Below, piece after piece: positions 18,286-25,996 of a DNA stretch of 25,996 nucleotides (its first letter is position 1; each line of letters begins with the position of its first letter). The stretch is from positions 3,759,145-3,785,140 of the forward strand of contig BFEA01000021.1 of assembly GCA_003427395.1 (NCBI GenBank), written 5' to 3'. The position numbers were made by a program, and so were the translations under genes. Source of the DNA: Chara braunii (lineage: Eukaryota; Streptophyta; Charophyceae; Charales; Characeae). A model generated the notes under the pieces. It saw only the letters and a list, made by a program, of their open reading frames with translations. It was not told where the DNA came from and searched no databases.

Positions 18286-18984
18286 ATTACGGCGGATATC
18301 AACCTGCAGAATCCACTGCAAGAAATCCGATCAACAACATCTTGGACAAAAACCGACATTTGTATTCTGACATCATGGGAAGCGGTAATGGAACCCGCAC
18401 AGACCAGCAGCTACAATGCACCTGACCATAAAGAAGGTCCAGGGACATCACTGCACCATTCTGGCCATGGCAACGTGAATGCAGCAGCCTACATGCATGC
18501 AGCAGCCGGATATACGCTGCCACCATTAGGTAACTAATCATTATAGACGGCAGCTACAATCAACTGCATGATTGATTACAGACAGCAGCTAAGATCAGAG
18601 GCATGAGCCGTACAGGTACGGTGTCAGCATCTTGAAAACCTCTCTCAAAGGCAGCATTGCAGCTCCGAGTTTTCAACGGGTACATCAGAAAGTTGTGCCT
18701 TGACGGNGGGGGTGAGAAGGGAATAACGAAAACACAAAACACGGAAGTGTATCGACACCTGCGCATGCCATGTGCATGGACTCCAACCGGATGTTCATAC
18801 ACATCATTCTGACAAAAGTTCGCTGGGGTTAAAACATTCAGAACTCATCCTTCACATGGACATTGTGCAGAGACACTATTGAACCCCCCCGACTATTTTG
18901 GGGATATTCTGGATATTGTTGCTATCGTCTAAGTTGACAGACAGGGGATAAAAGGACAAAAGTTTCTTTATAATCAATGCCGTT

Positions 18985-19393
18985 CATGAGAGAGACAGAA
19001 GAAGGTAATCACTATACTATTGGTGGTATTGACGAGGGAACGAACTGTTGAAGAGGGAAGGAAAGAGGAGAGAAGGAGGGTATAAAAAGTAGGTTACGCT
19101 GCCTGCCGCTGTTCTCTAGTAGTAGGAGTGAAACTTGGCACAAGCAGACCTTGACCAAAAATAAAACAGGCCAGAACAGAAATATATGGGGGGGGGGGGG
19201 AATGCACTTTTCAGTGCTGGGGGGGTTAACCTGGGGTTGAAAAGTGGGGATCCCTGTTAACCACTTGTGCCAATCGCCTATGAGGAAGTTGCCTCTCGCT
19301 AAAAGAAACCCCGTTTGTAGGGGTTGTCTTTTCTATGAGTAAAAAGGAAACGGAGAATGCAGGTGGGGTTGAGTCTGCTGTTGTGGAGAGAGA

Positions 19394-19431
<38 letters not shown>

Positions 19432-20540
19432 GATAACTATTATACTATCGCTGCTGCTGATGAAGGAAGGAAAAAGAAGAAAAGCTGCCCGTTGAGGAGG
19501 GAAGAAAAGAGAGGAGAACGTAACTACATAATGGCTGCTGCTGACATGGACATGAAATGGACAAGAACCTGCTGATGGTAAGGACAGGAAAAATAACAGA
19601 AACAGGCTGCTGTGGAGGAAGAGACGACAGATAGAAGAACCGTTGAGGAGGGAAGAACAGAGAGAAGAAGTTAAGTTACATTATGGCCGGTGTTAACGAG
19701 GACAGGAAAGACAGAAAATCTGCTGTTGATAAGGACAGGAAAGAACAGAAGCTGGCTGCTGTGGAAGAAGAAACGACAGAGAAGAGCCACCGAGGAGCGA
19801 AGAAAAGAGCAGTGCGCCCTCTACAAGCGCCTTGGGCAGTTGAGCCAAATGCAACTGCACTTGAATGGACGGCGAAGAAGTCAACTACACCAGAGCAAAA
19901 GAGCCCGTTGTTGACAAGGACAGGAAAGAGAACAGAAGCTGGGTGCAGTGGAAGAAGAACCGACAGAGAGAAGAAGGTCAAAGGTAAGTTAAACTGCTTT
20001 TACATTATGGCTTGTGTTGACGATGACAAGGAAGAGCAAAGAAGCTACTGTTGATAAGAACAGGAAAGAGAGCAGAAGTTAGCAGCTGTGGAAGAAGAAA
20101 TGACAGAGGAGAAGGTAAAAGCTACGTTAGCCTGCTCTGCATTACGGCTGCTGTTGATGAGGACAAGAAAGAGAAAACAAGGACCTGCTCTTGATAAGCA
20201 CAGGAACGCATACGGAAACTGCCCGCTGTAGATAGAAGATGACACCAGAGAGAGAGGAAGGTACCACTGATGATGAAGACAGAAAAGAGAAAACAAGGAT
20301 CTGCTGCTGCTGTTGACAAGCACAGGAACGCGAACAGAAGCTGTCGGCTGTAGGCAAGGACACGAGAGAGAGAGAGTAGAAGGTACTTCTGTTGATGAGG
20401 ACAGGAAAGAGAACACAAGGATCTGCTGTCAATAAGCATAGGAAAGTGACCATAAGCTGTCCTGAACATAAGCTGTCCACTGTAAAAGTGGACACGAGAG
20501 AGAGAAGAAGGTAAAAGGTGAGTTAAACCACTGCTACATC
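18985..20540. repeat. Degenerate tandem array, ~90-150 bp units
   Basis: Recurring modules are GTTGA(T/C)(A/G)AGGACAGGAAAGA, ACAGAAGCTGGCTGCTGTGG, AAGAAGAAACGACAGAGA and AAGGTAAGTTA. They recur from about 19010 to 20520 with much divergence. A (GA)n microsatellite sits at 19386-19426. Open frames on either strand follow the repeat and are not taken as genes. Confidence 0.75.
19270..19326 (-). pseudogene. Partial duplicate of the zinc-finger exon
   Basis: The minus strand matches 21052-20995 of the zinc-finger exon: both have a pyrimidine stretch ending in TTAG, then GGNAA.TTCC.CATAGGCGA.TGG. In frame the copy gives GNFLIGDW, compared with GNFRIGDW in the exon. The Cys residues after Trp are not conserved (it continues HKWLTG), so it does not make a zinc finger. 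Confidence 0.6.
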
Positions 20541-20699
20541 CGGACCTATGTTGACAAGCCCGAGGTGGCATTTCCCTGAGCCTAAGATCTCCAGTGCCGC
20601 CCTGTACAAAAGAAATTGTGGTACCTGTAGATTTTGGCCAGGTACTTGAAGACAAGAAAAATGAACAGTGCCAGGGGCCGCCGGAGTGTTCGTCTGAGG

Positions 20700-20940
20700 T
20701 ATAAGGAAAGGGAAAGGTATAACAGTGGTATAACGTGAGTTAGGGTATAAGGTGAGTAGTTAAGCTGCTCACCGTTTACTTGTAGACAAGAAAAATGAAC
20801 AGTGCAGGGGCCGTTGGACTGGTGGTTTAAGGAGGTATAATAAGGTACGGTATAAGGTACGGAATACGGTACCGTATAAGGTACGGAATAAGGTAAGTAG
20901 TATAACGTGAGTTAGGGTAAAGTAAAAGGTAAGTAGTTCA
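20700..20940. repeat. Short GGTATAAGGTA / GGTACGGAATA repeats and duplicated donor region
   Basis: Several copies of AAGGTACGG(T/A)ATA lie between 20830 and 20900. The 20752-20778 segment resembles 20929-20956, which contains the real donor on the minus strand, so a splice-donor region is duplicated here. Confidence 0.65.
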
Positions 20941-20952
20941 GCTGCTGCTCAC

Positions 20953-21299
20953 CGTTGTTCTCGAGGAGTAGTTGTGATAACCGCAGTTACAGATCCAGTC
21001 GCCTATGCGGAAATTTCCGCTCCCTAAGAGGAAGGGGAGAGTGTAAGGGTTGTTGAGTCCCATCGATCCAGAGCTGTTCATTCCAGACATGCCCGACATT
21101 CCCGACATTCCCGACATGCCAGACATGCCGCCCATTCCACCCACTCCGCCCATGCCGCCCATGCCTCCCATGCCACTCATGCCGCCCATGCCGCCCATCA
21201 TTCCTACCAGTCCCCCATTGCCTGGCATTACAGACATCTCCTTCGCCTGACTGCATTTGTTGCATTTCGCTCTGAACGCATAGTTCCTATTTCCACAAC
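20953..21299 (-). CDS. Main exon of RanBP2-type zinc-finger protein
   Basis: The 347-nt minus-strand exon has a pyrimidine-rich acceptor (TTTGTTTTGGTCACCCAG) before 21299 and donor ACG|GTGAGC after 20953. It begins with two bases of a Gly codon and reads GCGNRNYAFRAKCNKCSQ, the second half of a RanBP2-type (C-x2-4-C ... N.N...R..C-x2-C) finger. About 50 residues of Gly/Met/Ser repeats (GGM and SGM) follow, then GSGNFRIGDWIC and NCGYHNYSSRTT, the first half of another finger that the exon at 17107-17050 completes. RanBP2-type fingers bind single-stranded RNA (GGU-type sites) in several proteins or ubiquitin in others; RNA binding is the likelier role here (inference from similarity to plant multi-finger proteins). 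The exon with the first Trp/Cys of finger 1 is not found in the window. Confidence 0.8.
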
Positions 21300-21477
21300 C
21301 TGGGTGACCAAAACAAAGAACAAAACGCGACGCCGGAAGAGAAGAGAGCAGAGAAAAAATAACACTTGTTAACAAACAGAAAATCAATTGCACATTTGTC
21401 CCTTCATGTAGACAGCATTCAAAGAGAGACCAACAACTCGGTGGAAAGTACGGAGCACAGACCAAAACGGACTAATC

Positions 21478-22410
21478 TACTGACACGTGGACACCATTGC
21501 ACGTAATTCGTTGACACAAGGACACACATTGCAAATTTGTTAAAACGTAAGACACATATTTCGCTGAATTGCTGACACGTGGGACACGTATTTTCAAAAA
21601 TTTTGAAGCAACTCTAGATTAATGCGTGTCATCATTGCGCAGAGGCCATGCTAACCTTCTCGGTATCGTTCCAATATTAACGGATGTCCCGAAGGACAGG
21701 TACACATATTTGCAGTCGCACGTAATTGGGTGACACGAGGACACCCTGCCTTACCAACCGGGCCACCCGGATCAGCCTTGGCTGCCCGCGGCCAGTCTGG
21801 GCACGGTCAGGGAAGGTTCCTGTAAAAAAAAATAATCACCTAAACTGCTGACATGTGGACACGTATTTTGCACTCGCACGTATGCTGTTGAGAGGTGGAC
21901 ACCATTGCATGCAATCTGTTGGGGCCACCCGGATTAGCTTGGTTGACCGGGCGGCCCGGGCGGCCCGGGCGGCCAAGGGTCAGGGAAAGTTCCCGTGTTT
22001 GAAAGGGGGGGGAAATCCAAAAAATCCCGGAAAAAAATACGTTCTGCAGAAAAATAAACTGAACAACTTTTGCCTCAGGGTCACATTGAAATTCTTAGGC
22101 CAATTAAAGATAAAAAAAAATCAAATTAGAAAGTGTTTGTTCCCCCCACTTTATTATCCCGGGCCACTCTGGTAACTTGGCACTGCACGTAATTCGTTGA
22201 CACGTGGACACCATTGCACGTAATTTGTTCACATGTCGTCCAACATTGCACGTAATTTGTTCACATGTACAACGTTGCACGTGATTTGTTCACACGTCGA
22301 CAAAATCACGCGTAATTTGTTGACATGTGGACACCATTGCACGTAATTTGTTCACACATCAACAACATTGCACGTAATTTGTTCACATGTGGACACCATT
22401 GCAAATTATA
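21478..22410. repeat. ~31-bp minisatellite (GCACGTAATTTGTTCACATGTGGACACCATT-type), interrupted
   Basis: The unit has two parts, GCACGTAATTTGTTCACATG followed by TGGACACCATT. Seven units are contiguous at 22184-22410, with scattered units at 21481-21560, 21715-21745 and 21847-21920. Many units carry CACGTG or CACGTA (G-box-like) cores. A U6-like relic and GC-rich GGGCGGCCC sequence interrupt the array. Confidence 0.85.
21605..21703 (-). pseudogene. U6 snRNA-like sequence, near full length
   Basis: The minus strand reads GTCCTTCGGGACATCCG, ATTGGAACGATACCGAGAAG, GTTAGCATGGCC and CTGCGCAATGATGACACGCA, following U6 from its 5' end through the internal stem-loop. The essential ACAGAGA box reads ACCGAGA, and no TATA/USE promoter is visible at the usual spacing, so it is probably a pseudogene. 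U6 is the catalytic snRNA of the spliceosome. Confidence 0.8.
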
Positions 22411-22920
22411 TCCCGAGGAACATCACATTATCTCTTGCGGTACACACATTGGGTTTCGTTCCAGAACACCGCATTCTTCATGCATTTGGATAGAAAACCG
22501 TAGCGTATGCATTCGGACCGATTCAACCTTTTGAATGCATCGGGACCATCACCAGTGCGAGGTACGTTTAGAATGATGCACGGTGGTGAGAGGGCCATTA
22601 TTATCTCCAAAGTTACATAAGCAAAAATTCAACGAGAAAAAAAAAAATTCAACGAGAGGGATATCACGACGGGAGAGAGCCAGAGTAAGAGAAGATGAAG
22701 ATATGAGAGGGAGCAGAAGCGCAGTAACGAGGAGCTGCGTCTCGTCAGGCCGTCATGATGAGCGTATCTGGACGTACAGTGGAGCCAGGCGGAGGTAGGT
22801 ATCGATGAAGAACGTATCTGGACATACTGTAGAGCCACAGAGGTATCCCAGAAACGGAGGAGAGAAAAAAGGAACCCGACAAATTGAGCGAGAGGACCAA
22901 CTATGAGAGAGGGCTACCAA

Positions 22921-23060
22921 CGAGCCTAGCTCAGTTGGTACAACACCCCTGACCTGTCCAGATACACACCTGAGTTCGAATCCAGATGCAATCAGACGAA
23001 CAGAATATTTCTGAATTACCGGGGACCGGTCAGTTCAAAGATGCAATCTCGAAAAAAAGA
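22921..23060 (+). repeat. tRNA-derived SINE-like repeat, copy 3
   Basis: GAGCCTAGCTCAGTTGGTAC with A box at 22927-22938, B box GTTCGAATCC at 22974-22983, then AACAGAATATTTCTGAATTA and GGTCAGTTCAA, as in copies 1 and 2. A-rich sequence follows, as expected for a SINE tail. Confidence 0.7.
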
Positions 23061-23177
23061 AAGAAAAAAAAAAAATGCAATCTCAACGCCGTCACGCTTC
23101 TAAAAAAAAGAAAAAGGAAGGGAAAAAAAAAAAAGGGCTTTCGATCTTCAGAGGGACTGCTGACCGGTGGCAACAGA

Positions 23178-23830
23178 GTGGGAGAAGAGGACAACAAACG
23201 ATGGGCTGAGACAAACTGTTTCGTCGGAGTTTCACCTCCCTACTCATCAGGAGGATGATATATACTGTCAAACAAAGCTGCCCAGTAAACCGCAGGAAGA
23301 GAGGGAGAAGAGGACAACAAACGACGGGCTGTTACAATATATATATTGTCACATTGTGAATCAGAGCGCAGAAGCGAAAAAAAAAAAAAAAAAAGGGGGA
23401 AAGAAAAAAGGAAAAGGAAAAAAGGGGAAGGGGAAGAGGTAAGGAAAGCTCCACCTGTTCATAACCTCTTACGTACAAGGCCAGCCACGTGGATGACAGG
23501 TTGAGCGCTAGCTGCCCCCATCCCCGTGTGTCACAAGGACCCACTTGCACGCAGCCAAAAGGCAAAGAGGTAAAGAAAAGGAGGAGGAAACCAACCCTGA
23601 CAGGGAAAGAAAGATAGCGAAAGAAAGATAATCCAATTATCACAAAGCAAATAACACATCCCACATATATATATTGTCACAAGAGTATCAGAGCGCAAAT
23701 GCGAACAAAAAGAACAAAAAGGAAAAAAGAAAGAAAAACAAGAAAAAATGAATTCAGTTTTTTATCTTCTTCCTTATAACTCCCCCTGTTCAGAACCTCT
23801 TGCGTACAAGGCCGCCCACGTGAATGTATA
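23178..23830. repeat. Mosaic repeat, first part
   Basis: Blocks recur in the same orientation further right: GTCAAACA(A/G)AGCTGCCC (23258 and 23849), ATATATATTGTCAC...CAGAGCGCA (23337 and 23665), and AACCTCTT(A/G)CGTACAAGGCC (23463 and 23794). The GAGAGGGAGAAGAGGACAAC block also occurs twice near its left end. A hammerhead-like core lies at 23210-23250. Poly-A runs lie at 23371-23395. Confidence 0.75.
23210..23250 (-). ncRNA. Hammerhead-ribozyme-like core, copy 1
   Basis: The minus strand reads CTGATGAG, a stem-II hairpin (GGAG/CTCC around GTGAAA, with extra bases), CGAAAC, then AGTTTGTC. CTGATGA and GAAA are the invariant hammerhead core strands, and GTC is the usual cleavage triplet. Stem II is less regular than in copy 3. 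Confidence 0.4.
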
Positions 23831-23933
23831 CATATATCGTATATATCGTCAAACAGAGCTGCCCGGTAAACCGTAGTAGGCAGAGAGGGAGAGGAAGAGA
23901 GAGAAGACGACAACAAACGAGGGGGAGGGGCTG

Positions 23934-23971
23934 TGAGAAACTGTTTCGACGGAGTTTCACCGACTCATCAG
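23934..23971 (-). ncRNA. Hammerhead-ribozyme-like core, copy 2
   Basis: The minus strand reads CTGATGA, GTCGG, TGAAACT, CCGTC, GAAA, CAGTTT, CTC. Stem II has one mismatch. The cleavage position reads CTC rather than GTC. It lies in the left arm of the inverted repeat. Confidence 0.4.
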
Positions 23972-24009
23972 GAGGCTGAAAAATATATAGACATATAGGG
24001 TTCAGCCTC

Positions 24010-24046
24010 CTGATGAGTCGGCGAGACTCCGACGAAACAGTTTGTC
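24010..24046 (+). ncRNA. Hammerhead-ribozyme-like core, copy 3
   Basis: The plus strand reads CTGATGA, a perfect 5-bp stem II (GTCGG/CCGAC, 7-nt loop CGAGACT), GAAA, a tiny stem III (CA/TG around GTT) and GTC. These are all the invariant core parts in the right order. The flanks just outside (..CCTC and ACAGCC..) do not pair as a normal stem I, so self-cleavage of this monomer is not shown. Confidence 0.5.
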
Positions 24047-24245
24047 ACAGCCCCTCGTTTGTTGTCCTCTTCACCCTCCCTCTCTGCCCCTACGGTTTGC
24101 CGGGCAGCTCTGTTTGACTATATATAAAAAAGATGTATACAGCAATCAGACAGAGTATAAAGAAAAGAATGAAATAAAGAGTGGCGTCTGGAAACATTTG
24201 CATTGAAAAGTAAAAAAAAAACACTGGCGAGAAGATCTGAACCGA

Positions 24246-24335
24246 AGACCTTCTGGACATCCGTTAAAATCGGGGCGATAGAGAGCAGAAATATAGCACA
24301 GCTTCTGCGAAACGATGACGTGCACAGATCTAAAC
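24246..24335 (+). pseudogene. Diverged U6 snRNA-like sequence
   Basis: GACCTTCTGGACATCCGTTA, AAATCGGGGCGATAGAGAG, TATAGCAC, CTTCTGCGAAACGATGACG and TGCACAGATC follow the order of U6 blocks at roughly 70% similarity by eye. The core ACAGAGA reads TAGAGAG. A strongly decayed relic. Confidence 0.5.
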
Positions 24336-24595
24336 AAATAGAGGAGAATGTAATTCGCGGGCGTCGCAGGGGAGAGAAAGAGTTAAAGTCTTTTCTCGAA
24401 TTGAACGCATGGTCATCGTCGCTGTATCTAAACTGAAAATTGCCCTAAATACAGCAATAATGCCGAGCGTTCTATTCAGAGAAAGACGTTAGCAGATTGG
24501 GTGTAAGCTGTGCTTGTCCAGCGGGAGGGAAACTGGCAGACAAGACAGAGAGAAACTTCTTGAGCAGAAGCACAAGATCGAATGTTTGGTAAATT

Positions 24596-24596
<1 letters not shown>

Positions 24597-24671
<75 letters not shown>

Positions 24672-24716
24672 CGCATACACACGCACACACACGTACACAC
24701 ATACACACATACACAT
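24597..24716. repeat. (CT)n(AC)n microsatellite
   Basis: About 25 CT units followed by a long AC tract with CG and CAT interruptions. It has the same composition and order as the tracts at 16199 and 16472. Confidence 0.95.
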
Positions 24717-24759
24717 TCTTTCCTCCTCTCGTCTCTTTGTCCAAACTGCGCAGAGGGAG

Positions 24760-25760
24760 AGAAGAAAAAGAAATCCTAAGAAAGAAAAGAAGGCAGAATG
24801 TAGGTAACAGAGGAAGCGAGAGAGGAATATAGATTCAAGAGTTAAGATTATTACACAGAGCAAAGGGAAGAGGGACGAAAGGAGCACAAGACAAGGAGAA
24901 AGAGAGGAGAGGGTAAATGAGAGGAAAGATTAGAGCAAAAAAAGGGAGAAGGAGAAGAGAACTCGAGAAACGAGAACAGGAGCAAACACATAATGCAGAA
25001 GAGAGAAGGACGACAAGAGTAAACAGCAGACACCGGATAGGAGGGAAGAGGAGAAAGAGAAAGGAGAACATAGAAACAATAAGGACAGGGAGATGAAGGG
25101 AAGGGGGGCAGCTTGGGCAGCAGGAAGAGGAGACAAAAGTCAAAAACAGGAAACGAGGCCAGGAGAGAAAGAGAGAAAGATTTGAAGGAAAAGGAAGAAC
25201 ATAGCAGAGAATTTAGGGAGCGAGAGGAGAGGAGAGGACAAAGTAAGGAGGCCGAAGAGAGAAAGAGAGAGAGAGAGAGAGAGGAAAAGGAAACGAGAGA
25301 AGAGAGGAAGTGAGAACAGAGGGAAGGAGAGGGATGTGGAAGACTTGCGGAAGAGGGGAAGAGAGAGAGAGAGATGAATGACAGCAGAGAAAAGGACGAT
25401 ACAGATGAAGACGGTCCAAATGGTCAGAGACGAGAGAGAGGCAAATCCATCAAGGAAATGTACGCATGGAGGTGCAGAGCACGAAACAGAGAGAAGGGCA
25501 GACGATTAGCTTGGTGGGGGATGGGAGGAGAGAGAACCCGAGAGACGAGCAAATCCTTCAGGAAACGTACAAGCGGAGGTGCAGAATGATGACCAGAAGA
25601 AGATGGGCAGAAGATTACATTGGTGAGGAAGGGAGAGCACGGAGAGGAGGGACAGAAGATTAGCTTGGTGAGGAAGTGGGAGGAGGGGGAGGAGGAGGAG
25701 GAGGGGAGGAGGGGGAGGAGGGGGAGGGCGAAGAGGAGGGGGCAATGCAACCTGGAAGAT
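24760..25760. repeat. Purine-rich (GA/GGA) tract with diverged tandem units
   Basis: About 1 kb of strongly purine-biased plus strand. At 25440 and 25549 a unit recurs: GCAAATCC(A/T)TCA, then GGAGGTGCAGA, offset about 108. GAAGATTA(G/C)(C/A)TTGGTGAGGAAG follows twice (25607 and 25654). Open frames are low-complexity Arg/Glu or Ser/Pro/Leu and are not supported as genes. Confidence 0.7.
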
Positions 25761-25996
25761 GACGTCAGAAAGGCGCAGCGGAGGTGAGATATAGACACAG
25801 CTACCATCTTCCGATAGAATTGAATGCGGGGTTCTCTCGTTTGCATCCAGGTCAGTTTTTCAGTGAGATACATAGATGATGAGCCGGCCCTACAACCAGC
25901 GCAAGACGGTAGATAACGAAGTTAAACAGAAGGAGACGCATGGTTCTTGAATGGAAAGAGGCAAGAAGAGGAAAAAAAACACCGCGAATAATAGAC

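Larger units (their letters stand above)
17108..20952 (-). other. Intron (3845 bp) with U6-like relic and long degenerate array
   Basis: Bounded by donor GTGAGC (20952) and acceptor TTGCAG (17108). It holds a tRNA-like repeat (17545-17640), a U6-like fragment (17854), a duplicated block (18019/18209), the array 18985-20540, a copy of part of the zinc-finger exon (19270-19326) and GGTATAAGG-type short repeats (20700-20935). Stretches 17130-17540 and 18290-18980 contain nothing else that I recognise. Confidence 0.65.
23841..24126. repeat. Long inverted repeat (arms ~126-140 bp)
   Basis: The left arm (23841-23980) and right arm (24001-24126) are near reverse complements, with outer landmarks GTCAAACAGAGCTGCCCGG and CCGGGCAGCTCTGTTTGAC and inner ends GGAGGCTGAA and TTCAGCCTCC. 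The loop is 20 nt. Each arm contains a hammerhead-like core on opposite strands. Confidence 0.9.
21300..25996 (-). other. Probable upstream intron or 5' flank of the zinc-finger gene
   Basis: The exon at 21299 has a proper acceptor, so at least one exon lies further up. No donor preceded by a plausible W-x-C exon was found to 25996. The stretch holds a 31-bp minisatellite, U6-like relics, a SINE, hammerhead-like repeats, a microsatellite and a purine-rich tract. Stretches 22420-22920 and 24340-24595 contain nothing else that I can name beyond small duplications. Confidence 0.5.

Noticed and set aside
18707-18707. Ambiguous base N
   Set aside because: A single unresolved base in a G-run; a sequencing uncertainty, not biology.
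19683-20054. 123-codon plus-strand frame rich in Lys/Glu
   Set aside because: It follows the repeat units of the 18985-20540 array and has no domain; equal-length frames occur on the other strand.
21605-21703. Functional U6 snRNA gene
   Set aside because: The ACAGAGA box is mutated and no TATA/USE promoter at plant spacing is visible.
22184-22410. CRISPR-like array
   Set aside because: Units are contiguous with no unique spacers and diverge along their whole length; this is a eukaryotic minisatellite.
25424-25873. 149-codon minus-strand frame, Ser/Pro/Leu-rich
   Set aside because: Reflects the purine-rich tract read in reverse; no domain, and codon content follows the repeat.

Overview
Organism. 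The window looks like repeat-dense nuclear DNA of a plant-lineage (streptophyte) eukaryote. The evidence is a Ty3/gypsy LTR retrotransposon with a tRNA-iMet primer site, nuclear inserts of plant-type mitochondrial DNA (nad9-atp1; a trnV-trnD-trnS cluster), plant-like U6 snRNA relics, tRNA-derived SINE-like repeats, long (CT)n(AC)n tracts, and one multi-exon gene with kilobase introns packed with repeats. A charophyte alga such as Chara would fit, but the species cannot be proved from sequence alone. No bacterial-type operon is present.

Left part (1-9058). After about 1.7 kb of unassigned sequence with one SINE-like repeat comes a decayed Ty3/gypsy element: 5' LTR (about 1793-2972), primer-binding site (2974-2985), structured leader, gag relic (4300-5148), then reverse transcriptase, RNase H, integrase and a chromodomain-like tail (5400-8280), polypurine tract (8322-8334) and 3' LTR (about 8335-9058). 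Its reading frame is broken at least seven times, twice by tandem duplications of 137 and 74 bp. The 5' LTR, but not the 3' LTR, carries a 417-bp mitochondrial insert (end of nad9 plus start of atp1) flanked by an 11-bp target duplication.

Middle (9059-11342). Intergenic, with several tandem duplications and no gene that I can support.

Right part (about 11343-21299, probably to the window end). One minus-strand gene for a RanBP2-type zinc-finger protein can be pieced together from exons at 21299-20953, 17107-17050, 15467-15382 and 11722-11598, with a possible last exon at 11391-11343. Splice sites and codon phases agree at every junction. The exon holding the first half of zinc finger 1 must lie above 21299 and was not found, so 21300-25996 is probably intron or upstream sequence. 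The introns hold a relic mitochondrial tRNA cluster beside twin microsatellites, a C-rich minisatellite with higher-order structure, a CCAAC/GTTGG palindrome array, a long degenerate array with splice-donor-like motifs, and a duplicated piece of the zinc-finger exon. Upstream lie a 31-bp G-box-bearing minisatellite, U6-like relics, a SINE, and a mosaic repeat with three hammerhead-ribozyme-like cores, two of them facing each other in a long inverted repeat.
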